From Acanthococcus lagerstroemiae (taxonomy: Eukaryota > Arthropoda > Insecta > Hemiptera > Eriococcidae): a stretch of DNA of 64,000 nucleotides. Each line of letters begins with the position of its first letter. Position 1 is the first letter of the stretch. The stretch lies in contig CM063113.1 of NCBI GenBank assembly GCA_031841125.1, positions 34,803,312 to 34,867,311 on the forward strand. Reading direction: 5' to 3'. The position numbers and the translations under genes are program-made. This document shows, piece after piece, positions 21,585 to 33,031 of this stretch. The notes below the pieces were generated by a model. That model did not search any database and was not told the DNA's origin. It saw only the letters and a program-made list of their open reading frames with translations.

Positions 21585-22479
21585 TTTTTGAGCCGGATTT
21601 CATTTTTCACAAGTTGCCATTTTCATTGAGAGTTAATCAGGATTGTACTTTTGACATGTAACTCTGGTTATCACTTTTCTAATAGTCTCACGGTCTCGTT
21701 TTTCCTTTTTACTTACACAAGAATTACGTGATGGACGTGTGCACTTGATAATCATTTTATCAATATTGTTTTCGGTGTATCATAATTTATTTTATCAACG
21801 TCAGAACTTTCATTTGAACGTCAGACAGATTCTCTGTCCCTGGTTGCGATCACGTAGCCAGCTGTTAAGCTTACAGTGGTCTCAACTGCACCAGAGTTCA
21901 TTTTTGTTTTTAGTCATAATTTTAGTTTACAAAAATCTCGACGGAATTAATTTTTTACCGACTTTTCGGAGAAAAAGGAGGTATTTGCTTTGACCTTATT
22001 AAATTTGAAAAATGACCAAAAAATGACCACAATTGGAGATTATTTATAATTTTTTCCTTCTTTTTTGTGCTTCTCTCGTTACACACTACTCGCCATCATA
22101 TATTTTAACACCTTCACCACAAAAAACATGTTAAATTTCTAAATAAACGAAGATAAATAAGGAGTAACACAACATTCGATTTTCTTCCCGTTTTGCTGTT
22201 TATACCCGCACACTTAATTGTTTTATAGTATTCAGTCATTGTCCTTTTCACACAAAACTGACTAGCTAGAGTTGCTTGAAAGTTTTTGCTGCGATCTGCT
22301 GGAAATTTGAATTTCAATTTTATTTACACGGCACGGCACAGCGGAAGCATAAAACAAAGGGGAAAATGATTTTCTTTATAATCAGCAGCATTTCCAGAAT
22401 TTGAATGACTTAAATGGTCTTTGATGACTTAAAATGGAAAAAATGATCTAGTGGTCACCCTGCATTTCACCCTGTGGAG
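21585..22479. other. No recognisable gene
   Basis: AT-rich DNA. The short frame at 21,739-21,993 has a hydrophobic start but no splice support and no family motif. Confidence 0.35.
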
Positions 22480-23880
22480 CCGGAGGGAATTTAGAGGCAT
22501 AGGTGACTATTGACCACATCCACTCAGTCAACCAATTAATTGAGAAGAGTAAGAAATACGTCTTTGAACTACACCTGCTTTTCGTTGATCACAATAAAAC
22601 CTTTGACTCTGTCTTCCACCCCAGGGTCAGGAAACAATAGCTAAGCAAGGAGCCCTTGGTCAGATAATTAAGGTACTTCAAAATACATGTCATTAGTTTT
22701 ATTATTACATTATTTGTGCCCCCCTCCCCGACAGGTGCCCGAAGGTCCCAATAATGGTGAGGGACAGATTTGACAGTTTTACAGAATGAAAAATAAACAA
22801 CAACAAAAACTAAGCTATAGAAGGGGAGAAGTTGGCACCGGAACAGACATACGGGATCGGCTGCGAAGAGGGTCCAAGATCACCACCGAGGGGCTCAAAA
22901 ACTGAGGGATTCAGTAGCCAAGGGGTGTACAAGTATACCAGATAACCTCAAATGCGCATGGGTGCACCATAAGGGAAACGGACCTCCATCCTACATCTGT
23001 TGCAGTACCTTGCTAACAGAACTGATGTACTGGCTTCTAGAAATGTAAAATAAGTCAACTGTAGGGTCACTACGACTAAGACTATTATACAGGGCCAGAG
23101 CTCTTTGTATCACTTATGATGAAATTCCCTCCGTATCAAATAATTCTGAATTTCTTCCATTAAAGTTAGGAAGGCTAAGCCGAATACTTGCCAAAATCGT
23201 GGGACATAATATTCTATTGTCGAGAATATCCCTTAGAAATATTAATTTTGCCAAATTTCTTCCATTTTCCAAGCTCAAAATCTGAAAAAGAACCAGAGGC
23301 TCATTGTAAGTGATATTAGGAGGATACAACTGAAAGGCGTAAATAAAATAAGACCGCTAAAATAGAACGTTCCCAATTCAAAGAGGGGTAAAACAAGGGG
23401 ATCCTCCGTTAATCTCCGTTTAGCAGACGATATTGTCTGAATCGCTATAAAAAAGAATTCTCAGAAATGCTAAATACTTCAAAATGTGAAATCGAAAAAG
23501 TAGGACAGTCAATAAATTTAAATAAAACAAAAATTATGTCTAAAAACCAGTATTTGGAAATTACTCTGAATGAAACCAAAATTGAAAATGTTGACGAATA
23601 TTGCTATCTAAGTCAAAAGATTTCTTTGACAAATAAATTTGAAAATGAAATCCAAACTAGAGTCTCACAAACTTGGAACAGATTTTGCGCTTTAAAACTA
23701 TTTTTCAAAAGTAATATATGAAACTAAACACAAAAATGAAGGTGTTTGAGAATTATGTAATCCCAACATATATGTACTGTGTCCAAAACTGAGCTTTTGC
23801 TACAAGATAGGGTCAAAGGCTCTTATCAACACATAATAGAATGCTGTGATCAATACTGAAAATTTCCTTTAAAAAAATAT
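22480..23880 (+). pseudogene. RTE-clade LINE 3, RT and C-terminal region
   Basis: From 22,508 it reads 'TIDHIHSVNQLIEKSKKYVFELHLLFVDHNKTFDS', the RTE RT fingers and first catalytic region with D replaced by N. After an insertion it resumes at about 23,340 with 'GVKQGDP', 'LADDI' (23,420s) and an open C-terminal part at 23,467-23,721 containing 'GQSINLNKTKIMS', 'VDEYCYLSQKISL' and 'ETRVSQTWNRF'-type sequence. Later fragments 'VFENYVIPTYMY' finish it. It is interrupted by a minus-strand LINE at 22,690-23,336. Confidence 0.78.
22690..23336 (-). pseudogene. Nested LINE C-terminus with 3' UTR, minus strand
   Basis: On the minus strand 23,329 down to 22,991 reads 'NEPLVLFQILSLENGRNLAKLIFLRDILDNRILCPTIL' type sequence, then, across a stop region, 'RALALYNSLSRSDPTVDLFYIS' ending at a TAG (22,991-22,993). 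This Leu-rich tail, with 'L..R.DCP.LL' and 'LYNSL', is typical of the C-terminus of Jockey/CR1-type LINE proteins. A roughly 300-bp 3' UTR follows, ending TAATAATAAAA near 22,700. It inserted into the RTE LINE on the opposite strand. Confidence 0.62.
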
Positions 23881-25167
23881 TTAAAAAAAAATAGAAATAT
23901 TACTCCAAGAAACGAAACAGAAACATCCAATATCAACTACATATGTGACGACGCATAGAAAAAGAAGGGTACAAAATCGAACTTTTTCTTTCTGGAACTG
24001 GATCAAAAATATCGGAGAATCGAATAAAACCGTTCCCAGGTCTCTAAAGTCATTTTTAGGAAGATACAGCCGTTTAAAAAGAGTGAGGTTTAAAAAAAAA
24101 AGAAAATTTTTTAGTTGACTGATGACCTGTTTATTGCATGCACCACTAAATTCACAAAATAAGTGCTTATAATAAAAACCGATACCTTTTTTTTTTAACT
24201 GAGGTAAAAAACATGGAATCGAATAACACAAACACTGGTTCCAAGTCTCTAGAGTCATCTTTGAGGGAGAGATAGCCGTTTGAAGTGAGTAAAGTACAAA
24301 AAAGTTGAAAAATTTTGGGTGAGCTGATGAACCGTTCATTTGATGCACTACGAGACTCACAAAATAGTTATAAAAATCGATACAATTTTTTTTCTTTTAA
24401 ACTGGGGTCAAAAACATCGGAGAATCGGAATAAAACCGGTCCCAGGTCTCTAATGTTATTTTTGAGCGAGATATAGCCGTTTAAAATGAGTAAGGTACGA
24501 AAAAATTGAAAAATTTTGAGTTGACTGATAAACTGTTTATTTCATGCATTACAAAACTCACAAAATACTTTTAAAAAAACGATACACGAAACAATTTTTT
24601 TCTAAAATTGAGGTAAAAAACGTCGTAGAATTTAATAGAATTAGTCTCAGGTCTCTAAAGTCATTTGTGACAGAGATAGAACCATTCAAAAGTAGTAAGA
24701 TACAAAAAAGTTGAAAAATTTTTAAGTTGATTGAGGAACTGTACATATGATGCACTACGAAACTCATAAAATACTTATAGAAATCAATACAAATTTTCTT
24801 CTGAAAATGGAGTAAGAACGTAGTAGAATCAAATAAAACTGCTCCCAGGTCTCTAGAGTCATTTTTGAGGGAGATATGGCCAGTTAAAATGAAGGAAGTA
24901 CAAAAAATTTCAAAAATTTTGAGTTAGCTGAACCATTTATTTGATGCACTACAAAACTCACAAAATACTCATAAAAAACAATACAATTGTTGTTTGAAAT
25001 TCGAGTCAAAAACATCGGAGAATCGAATAACACTGGTCCCAGGTTTCTAATGCTATTTTTGAGCAAGATATATCCGTTCAAAGTAAGTAAGGTACAAAAA
25101 AGTTGAAAAATTTTGAGTTGACTGATGAACCATTCATTTCGTGCACTACAAAACTCACAAAATACTT

Positions 25168-25718
25168 GAGGAGCGATATTCCAAAACAGCCTCTGTCCAT
25201 TTTTTTTTTTTTGAAAAATCGTTTTATAGCGCCATCTGGTGAGGAATCTAGTAATACATATTCTGGCCCGAACAGAATCACGATATCGCGAATCTAACGC
25301 GTGTAAGAAGCTAAAACAGACTCGCCAGAAGAAGAAAAAAGTTGTTCCAAAACGGCCTCTGTCCGCATATTTTTATCACAATAGAGGAGTCGACATTATT
25401 TGGAGAATTTTATGAATTAGAGTCAACTGAAAGGCACAAAATGTCTAATTTTGTGCCAAACAAAAACTAATAATTCAAAAATGTTGTTCCAAAACGGCCT
25501 CTATCCAGGAGATCCCCACTTCGCGACTGTCATTCGCGTCTCCTGTACAAGGTACATGCAATAATTCAACAAGATAAATTCCTGTAAGTGTTCTACTAGG
25601 CAACCCGATTATCAACCGCGACATATAGGTGTACCTAATATAGGAATACACCAGGTTTTTTCCTCCCCGTGAAAAAAATATAAAATTGGACAGAGGCCAT
25701 TTTGGAATATCGCTCCTC
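25168..25718. mobile_element. TIR element with 4-bp ACTT duplication
   Basis: The ends GAGGAGCGATATTCCAAAAC and GTTTTGGAATATCGCTCCTC-like sequence pair for about 32 bp with few mismatches. They are flanked by ACTT (25,164-25,167 and 25,719-25,722), and the satellite monomer is restored if one ACTT and the element are removed. The inner part of the terminal repeat (TTCCAAAACGGCCTCTGTCC) occurs twice more inside, near 25,345 and 25,487. A 4-bp duplication fits Sola- or Chapaev-type elements, but I cannot assign it. Confidence 0.75.
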
Positions 25719-26229
25719 ACTTATGAAAATCGATACACGATACAATTATTTCTTTGAAATCAGGGTAAAATACGTTCTAGAATTGAATAGAATTGGTCCC
25801 AGGTCTCTGGAGTCATTTTTGAGGGAGATAGTACCGTTCAAAAAGAGTAAGATACAAGAAAGTTGAAAATTTTGAGTTGACTATCCATTCATTTGATGCG
25901 CTACATTTTTTTTTTTTTTTTGAAATCAGAGTAAAACACGTTGTAGAACTGAATAAAACTCGTCCCAGATATCTAGAGTCATTTTTGAGGGAGATATAGT
26001 CATTTAAAATGAGTGGGGTACAAAAAGTTGAAAAATTCTCAGTTGACTGATGACCTCATTTGATGTGCTACAAAACTTACAAAATAGGTAGTTACAAAAA
26101 TCGATGTAATTATTTCTTATTTTTTTCTAAAACTGGGGTAAAAAAACGCAGTAGAATTGAATAAAACTGGTCCCAGGCCTCGAGAGTCATTTTTGAGGGA
26201 GATATAGCCATTTAAAATGAAGGAAGTAC

Positions 26230-27464
26230 CAGTGGCGGATTTAGGTATTGTGCCGCTGTAGGCCCGATTAATTTTTTCCGCGCCTCAGATAATATCATCA
26301 CTCTTGTTCATTTTGTGACGGTAGGGGGAAGGGGTATTTTAATTAAAAAAATTCACCCTAGAGTAAAAATTCTTTGATTCAAAGAAATCAAAAGGTAGGC
26401 GAAAAAACTAGTAAGACCAAAATTCATATACGTGAATGTCCTCATTGCAAACTACTCACTATTCACACTCACACGGCTTACATCTTAATACCATTCTTTT
26501 TGGATTAGCCGGACCTCAGCTTATATCGGAGACGGTCCTCACAAACGTACGGGCATTTTTATAACACATAGAAATACCCATGACGAGTTTCACCAAATAG
26601 CAATTTTCGTTTTACCAACCTCTTCTGATTAGATTAGTCATTTTTAAATTCTTTTCATCTTTCACCACTCACTTCGGGTACTCTTTCAAAAAATTCTGGA
26701 AAACACTTTACCTCGCATTTCTTAAATATAATCCAACAACGACTCATATAAGTTCACAACTGTATTTAAATCAATGTCCACCTGCTGCAGAGATTTATTA
26801 TCTGCTTTAATTAGTTCTAAGACTGCATGCCATAGTAGAGCTATAAAGACTGTATCATTTCGATTTAATTCTTTCAGTAGAGACATTGCCTCCAGACGTG
26901 TTTTATTCTTTTGCAGAGTGTTTTCAGAAATTTGCGACAAAACTTTTTCAAATGATTGATCATATGTAATGAGAGCTGTAGATGAAACATATCTCGCAGA
27001 CCACCTTGTCTAAAAGATACAGCTTTTGGCAAATATCTTTAGGATTTTGATTTGTACTGGTACTTTCAATTTTCTCAGTTATAAGGTCCTCCTCGTCATC
27101 ACTATTTTCAAGATCTTCGGCATTTCTTTCTGAAGTTGGTGATTTTTTGAAAAACTCAGTGACTATATGCCAACGACTCGTTGATGCGTTGAGAAATGTA
27201 TACAATCGCTGTAAGAGCATGAAATATGAAATTGCATTAAGGCAACACTCTGCAGCAAATTTACCAACAAGATTGAGTGAATAGTTACTATGAAAACAAT
27301 GCATTTTAATTTTTTAAATAATTATGATGAGCGACGTAACTTTTTTCTTTCTTTTCTTCTTTTGTCCTTTTTTAAAAATTTTTCCCCCAACAACGCCGCT
27401 TCAAATTTTGCCGCCCCAAGAAATTGCCGCTGTAGGCCCGGGCCTATCGGTAAAACCGCCACTG
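26230..27464 (-). mobile_element. hAT element, ZMYM1-like transposase type, decayed
   Basis: Ends CAGTGGCGGATTTAGG and GGTAAAACCGCCACTG are inverted repeats. They are flanked by GGAAGTAC (26,222-26,229) and AGAAGTAA (27,465-27,472), 6/8 identical. Both ends also carry GCCGCTGTAGGCCCG in the same orientation. It interrupts a satellite monomer. About 600 bp of minus-strand transposase sequence remains inside. Confidence 0.8.
26722..27304 (-). pseudogene. hAT transposase fragment (zinc finger MYM-type 1-like)
   Basis: The upstream frame (27,304 to about 27,010) reads 'HSNYSLNLVGKFAAECC', 'RLYTFLNASTSRWHIV'. After a small frameshift the next frame carries 'TRWSARYVSSTALITYDQSFE' and 'TRLEAMSLLKELNRNDTVFIALLWHAVLEL', ending 'VDIDLNTVVNLYESLLDYI'. 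The NLVG, STxRW and TRWSAR motifs and the order are those of the hAT transposases annotated in insects as ZMYM1-like. The N-terminal zinc finger, most of the DDE fold and the C-terminal dimerisation region are missing. Confidence 0.75.
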
Positions 27465-27967
27465 AGAAGTAAAAAAAGCTGAAAATTTTTTGAGTTGACC
27501 GATAAACTGTTCATTTAATGCACTACAAAATTCACAAAATACTTATGACAATCGATACAATTTTTTTTTTTTTTTGTAAATCAGAATAAGAAAGTCATAC
27601 TGTAGAATCGAATAAAACTGGCCACAGGTCTCTAGAGTCATTTTTGAGGAAAAGATAGCCATTTAAAGTGAGTAACGTACAAAAAATCGAATAATTTTCA
27701 GTTTATCTATGAACCGTGTATTTGATGCACTAAACAACACTTACGAAAACACGTAAAAACACTGAAAAAAAATTAATTAAAATCAAGGAGGAAGGTTGAA
27801 TCGAAATGAAGAAAGAATGCTACAAAATTAAATAAGAGTATTACTTTTTCAAAATAATACTCAATTTTAAATGCTCTCTTGCATAATTTTATTTTTTAGC
27901 TTTAGGTCCCTTTGTCTATGCGCTGTCACAGATAGCCAAAAATTTCAAGTTTAACTATGCAAGAAAT

Positions 27968-29228
27968 CAGGGGCGAAACTATAGCAGGTGTGGGAGGTTG
28001 AAACACCTCGCAATAATTTGGCACTCGGAAAATTTTGAAACTGTTCATCCCGATGAGCAAAATCCCACTAGTTACCCGGGTAACTAAAGGGGAACAGGGG
28101 AAGAAGGGTAATCTGACGGTTAACCGAGGGTAACAAATGGGTAACTTTTCCGTCGCGAGTAACTAGAGAGTAACTAATTGCGTAGTAACCCGCCAGTTAC
28201 CCGGGTAACTAAAGGGGCACAAGGGTAATTTTAGAGTAGCCCGAGGGTAACCTATAGGTAACTTTTCCGCAGGTAAAAGGATAACTAGAGGGCAATTGAC
28301 TGCGCATCGGAAATCGAATTTTTCATTTTTTATGAATGTTTCTTTGTTTGTCTGTTTATTTTTTTTTTCAATTAGAAAATCGGCAAATTTTCAGTTTTTA
28401 AAAAATTTGGTCGGCGAATATTTTTCATCTTCACCTCCCCAAACTGAAAGTCAAATTTCGTTTGTAAAAATGAATACCCTGGACTCCTGTCAGAGACTAG
28501 TCAGTCAAAAGCCGGAGGTTTCACGCTCAGTATCGAACCTGATCTGAAAAGTTGAAAAAAAGCTGAAAAGTGATAGACACTTCGAAAATCTGAAAGTCGG
28601 TGTAGCAAACGTTGAATTTCGAATTTCAATGACTAGGTATTCTGTTTTTCCTAAATTTTCTATTTAACCTAGAATCTGAAATTTGAGAAAGTTGAATATT
28701 TTATTAAAATCTAAAAGTTGAAAGCAGAAGACTTATTTTCCAATGTTACAAGCTGAATCCGAGAGCAAATGTTCTATTGTTTAATTTACGAGCTTTGGTT
28801 CTGGTAATATAAAAGGGCAATTTAGTCCGGAACAAAAGTCAAAACTCCATATGTTTTTCCCATAAGAACGAAAGGAAGCTTGTGGCACGGATTCTCCTAA
28901 TATCTGATCAACCTGAAACTTGTAGACTTTTTTTTTCTTTTTTTTTTTCGATTTTATTGGAACCAATTTAGGAGACGATTCAGAGGAAATTCAGAGATAA
29001 AACATCATCATGAGTAAATAACGACGGCACTTTAATGCGTAAAGGAAGTTGTGTGTTCCTCTCAAGTATTCCTAACATTTTTCTAGCTTACCCTCCCAGA
29101 CTAGAGTATGCTCATGTGCACAAATGTGAGTGCTTGGGGGATAAGGTTCCAATTCGCATTAGCAGGGACGAAACTATATGGGGGATGCGCCCAATAATTT
29201 GGCAATCGGCAAATTTTGAAACTGTTCA
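27968..29228 (-). repeat. Composite repeat C-E-C, copy 3
   Basis: Minus orientation. One C unit begins CAGGGGCGAAACTATAG (27,968) and ends near 28,466, but holds a foreign motif array at about 28,051-28,312. The E core is 28,467-29,162 and lacks element H. The other C (29,163-29,228) starts CAGGGACGAAACTAT and is cut by the C unit of copy 4. Confidence 0.72.
28051..28312 (+). repeat. GTAAC/GTTAC motif array with two 16-bp palindromes
   Basis: The perfect palindrome AGTTACCCGGGTAACT occurs at 28,070-28,085 and 28,195-28,210, starting two copies of a unit of about 125 bp. Around a dozen GTAAC/GTTAC pentamers in both orientations fall within about 200 bp (GGTTAACC, GGGTAACAAA, GGTAACTTTTCCG, AGTAACTAGAG and others). 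Nothing similar is in other copies of the host repeat, so it is an insertion or local expansion. Such clustering suggests a protein-binding array, but there is no evidence of function. Confidence 0.7.
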
Positions 29229-31735
29229 CAGGGGCGAAACTATAGGGGTGTGGGGGGTTGAAACACACCCCAATAATTTGGCAGTCGGCAAATTTTGAAA
29301 CACTATATTTGAATTTTCCATTTTTTATGAATGTTTGTTCATTATTTATTTTTTCAATTAAAAATATTTCATTTAAAAAATCGGCAAATTTTTAATTTTT
29401 AAAAGATTTTGTCGGCGAATTCTTAGTTTTCTGCCCAAACTGAAAGTCAGATTTCGTTTCTGAAAATGGAGTACCCGAAACTCCTGTCAGAGATTAGACA
29501 GTCAAAAGCTGAAGGTTTCAAGCTAAGTATCGAACGTTATCTGAAAGGTTGAAACAAAGCTGAGATGTGGAAGACATTTCGAAATTCTGAAAGTCGGTAG
29601 CAAACGTTGAATTTCGAATATCGATGACTATTCTGTTCTTACTAGATTCTCTGTTTAATCTAGAGTCTAAAATTGAAAAAAGTTGAACATTTTATTAAAA
29701 CCTAAAAGCAGGCCCGTAGCCAGCCATCTGCGGTAGGTGGTGCCGACTGTTTACCATGGGGGGGGGGCTGAGGATACACATAGTATATAATGTGAAGAGT
29801 TCCACGAAGCAGTGGTATAGTCAGGGGGCAAAGGGTGCCAATGCCCCCTAGGCACCTGAAATTGAATGTAAAATATGCAGAACACCTTCATTTTCATACA
29901 ATAGTCCTCTAATATCGGCGATTTTTAAAAATACTTCAATTTTCGAACTTTTTCCCCTTGAATATCTTATTCTGTCCCCCCCCCCCCGGAAAATCCTGGC
30001 TACGCCACTGATTGAATTTGGTCTCAAAATTCATAATCAAACCTGGTGATTCAACTTACCGACAACCCATTGAAAAAAAATTGAATAGATCGCGTGGAAA
30101 AAATTGATACATAGGACGATCAAATTTTCGAACTTTTGGAAGTAAAAAAAAACTCTATTTCTGTGGACCTTATCAAGTTATCAGTTCTCAAACAGCCATT
30201 CAGGCATTTAGCCATCGATATTCAATTTGAACTGGATCGCGAGCCTACCACTGTGTTTGTGAATATAGTAAATGTGACACAAGAAAAAGGCGGCCTGTGT
30301 GTCTGAAACTGCGGGATGGACACTCTGGCCCTTCTTGTGACACGTCACATATAAAGAACGACAATTTCAAAGCAAAATCAATGTTGACAAGTTTATAAAC
30401 ATCAAAATGTAGTGGAACGAAAAGTTTTGAACAAAACTAGCGAGAAAAATAGAAGGAATTCGTTATTTTTATTCACGAAATTTTGCCAGGGGAAGCTCCA
30501 GCAAGCGTTAGGGGGTGCTGAGTACCCCCTAGCACCACTCTGGCTAGGGGCCTGACGTAATGATGATTTTTTCAAATGGTGGCATCTCTGCCTAGGGGGG
30601 CTCACGATACCTTTAGAGGGGGCTCAGCGCCAGCTTGCCTCCCATGGCTACGGGGCTGTCTAAAAGTTGAAAGCAAAAGACTTATTTTCCAATGTTACTA
30701 GCTGAATCCGATAGCAAATGTTCTATTATTTAACTTACGTGCTTTGGTCCTGGTGAATGTAGAAGGGAAATTTAGTCTGGAACAAAAGTCAAAACTTCAT
30801 GAGTTTTTCCCATAAGAACGAAAGAGAGCTTGTGGCACGGATTCCCCTAAATCCGATCGACCTGAAACTTCGAAGTTTTTTTTTTAAATTCATTTTTATT
30901 GATTTCATTGGAACCAATTTAGGAGACAAATCAGAGGAGATTCAGAAAGAAAAAGATCACATAGAGTAAATAACGACCACTTAATGTGTAAAGGGAGTTG
31001 TGTGTTCCTCTCAAGTATTCATTAATATCCTTCCAGCTTACCCTCCCAGACTAGGATATGCTCATGTGCGCATATGTGAGTGCCTGGGGGGTAAGGTTCC
31101 AGCCTACATTTGCTGGGACGAAATTATGGGAGAGAGGTAGGTGAAAAAACCCAGTAATTTGACTGTCGGCAAATTTTGAAACTGTTCATCTGAATCTTTC
31201 ATTTTCAAAGGTATAATGTTTGAATGAAGCCTGAAAATGTCTTGAACAAATTCGGAAGATCCTTGAAGTCTCAGAGAAGTCTGAAAGAGTCCTAAAAGGT
31301 TTACATGAGTAGGAGGAGGAGGTCTTTATGGGTCAAAAGAGTCTTATTATCTTAGTATTAAATGAATCCAAGAAACCTCTCGGATGGTGTATGTTTACCC
31401 GAGGGCCGAGGAAGGAGAATGTCTTAAGTGGCTCACCATAAAAAAGGCGCTTCAAATATATTAAGGTAAAAAGAGGAACGAAGGAAGAAAGAAAAATAAA
31501 GAGTAAAAAAAAGGCAGACTTTTTTGAGGGTACAAGGACGTTCTCAGAAATTAGTCCCCGGGCCCATATTTTGCTTCTGTTTTTTTTTTTTCAATTAGGA
31601 AATATTTTGATTGAAAAATCGGCAAATTTTCAAATTTCTAAAATGTTTTGTCGGCAAATTTTTAGTTTTCAAAAAATATTTGCCCGCAAATTTTCCTCCC
31701 CCCCCCCCTGAACTGAAAGTAAAGTTTCGCCTCTG
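29229..31735 (-). repeat. Composite repeat C-E-C, copy 4, with nested hAT
   Basis: A complete C unit is at 29,229-29,462 (CAGGGGCGAAACTATAGG ... CAGATTTCGTTTCTG). The E core runs 29,463-31,112 and is split by element H at 29,709-30,658. The second C (31,113-31,205 and 31,560-31,735) is split by about 350 bp of unrelated sequence containing GAGTCTT-type phrases. Copies 3 and 4 abut, giving a C-E-C-E-C array in minus orientation. Confidence 0.72.
29709..30658. mobile_element. hAT-like element H, copy in E copy 4
   Basis: Ends CAGGCCCGTAGCCA and TGGCTACGGGGCTG are flanked by CCTAAAAG (29,701-29,708) and TCTAAAAG (30,659-30,666). It sits at the same position in E as the H copy at 16,616-17,636 and has the same internal CAGTGG...CCACTG pair (29,810-30,010). 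Insertion therefore came before duplication of the E unit. Confidence 0.8.
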
Positions 31736-31958
31736 ACTGTTCATTTGAATTTTTCGTATTCTAAGAACGTTTGTTTGTTTGTTTGTTTGTTTTTTGTTTT
31801 TTTCCTTTTATTTAAAGTAAAACATATTTTGATGGATAAATTGGCAAATTTTCAAATGTTTCAAAAATTCTGCCGGCGAATTTTTAGTTTTCAAAAAATA
31901 TTCGTCGGCAAATTTTTCTTCCCCCCCCCCCCCAACTGAAAGTCAAGTTTCGTCTCTG
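31736..31958 (-). repeat. C unit, partial copy
   Basis: Shares 'GTTCATTTGAATTTTTCGTATTCTAAGAACG', a (TTTG)n run (31,771-31,799) and the right end AAGTCAAGTTTCGTCTCTG with other C units (motifs here are approximate). The left end is missing, and it abuts copy 4. Confidence 0.65.
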
Positions 31959-31965
31959 CAAGAAA

Positions 31966-32150
31966 TATGTACAGACTTTGCCAAAAGAAGTGGAATAAAG
32001 TTTTAATCGACTGGACGCCAAGGGGGTTTAATAGAGGTAAAGGTAGATCGGCCTCAAAATGGCGTGACGAAATAGTTAATTTTGTAGGCATGTTATAAAG
32101 CCGTCGGAAGACAGGGTGGTGAAGGCGTATACCTAAAGATGGATGGACCC
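31966..32150 (+). pseudogene. RTE-clade LINE C-terminal fragment
   Basis: Reads 'MYRLCQKKWNKVLIDWTPRGFNRGKGRSASKWRDEIVNF' and, after a frame change, 'EDRVVKAYT'. The W-P-R, GR-x-x-x-W-D-I and D-R-x-x-W spacing is the usual RTE tail. Confidence 0.6.
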
Positions 32151-32205
32151 ACGAGTAGGGAGCTAACCAAATGTATAATGCTTTTGTACACTTTAAGTTG
32201 TCCTG

Positions 32206-32350
32206 TACTAGACGTCATCAGCGTCCCTCCGGCCACTGATGTGATACTCAAAAGGGTAGTTTCCAGGGTTGAAGGTGTGATATCTAGGGGCAACTTTGGC
32301 AAACGTGCATTGCCATACGTCCCCCCAGACATTACTAGACGTCATCATAT
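32206..32350 (+). repeat. 15-bp direct repeats TACTAGACGTCATCA, about 129 bp apart
   Basis: Identical 15-mers lie near 32,206-32,220 and 32,335-32,349 and flank about 114 bp without recognisable structure. They could be a target duplication or a short local duplication. GACGTCA resembles a CREB/ATF half site. Region 32,351-33,030 has no other feature. Confidence 0.5.
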
Positions 32351-33031
32351 TGATTTTCAGGTTTTAAAAAAAACACAACAATAACCTCAATATTGCAATA
32401 TGATGCAATGCGCGTCACAGAGGAGCATGCCTCTGATTGATCTTGACATCTTAACTGGCATAACTGCGCATAAGATTGAAAAAAGAAAATTTCCAGCCTC
32501 TATAAGCCTCGTGGAATGATCGAACTTTAATTTCCGATCGGACGCCACACGACGTGCACACAGCCGACGATAAAAACAAAATAATTGTATCGCATTAAGC
32601 AACAGAGCACGTGCCGCGTATTTTTCAATTGTACAAAATATGCGACATTTTTCGTGGATGATTTTTTTTTCCTTTATTTATTTAATTAGAAATTCCGTTT
32701 GAGTAATAAACGCGTTCTACCACTTCCCTCATCGACGATGAGGGATTGGAACTAATGAACCTGTTGCACCGTTCAAAAGTCCACTACACGCAGACTTCTT
32801 CGCGAACAAACCAGTTACACGATGTGCTCAACTGAGGCCAACAACTCCTGAAGTTCTCGTGCTTGCACGTGATTTTTTCGCTTCACTTTTCCGAATAATC
32901 GTTAATTTTTACTATTTGTATTATCGTCAAATGTTTTTTTTATGTTCGCAGTCATAGAATTTTTAAAAATTATTTACTCGGACTATAGGCACACTTCGGT
33001 ATACGGCGTTACTAAAATGCATTTATTATGA

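Larger units (their letters stand above)
23930..27770 (+). repeat. Satellite array, about 203-bp monomer
   Basis: The anchor phrase 'GGTCCCAGGTCTCTAGAGTCATTTTTGAGG' (shown here with variants) recurs near 24,034, 24,236, 24,440, 24,646, 24,843, 25,037, 25,796, 25,963, 26,173 and 27,624. Spacings are 194-210 bp once the two insertions are subtracted, except one of about 167 bp. Other shared phrases are 'GAGTTGACTGATGAACC', 'GATGCACTACAAAACTCAC' and 'AAATCGATACAATT'. Monomers are diverged. The array starts right after the A-rich end of the RTE at 23,880. Open frames here are by-products. Confidence 0.85.

Noticed and set aside
23881..25081. Minus-strand frames up to 159 codons in the satellite
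   Set aside because: They repeat with the 203-bp monomer and encode variants of the same peptide. Typical satellite artefact.
28051..28312. CRISPR-like array at the repeated palindromes
   Set aside because: Only two full repeats, no regular spacers, eukaryotic context and no cas genes.
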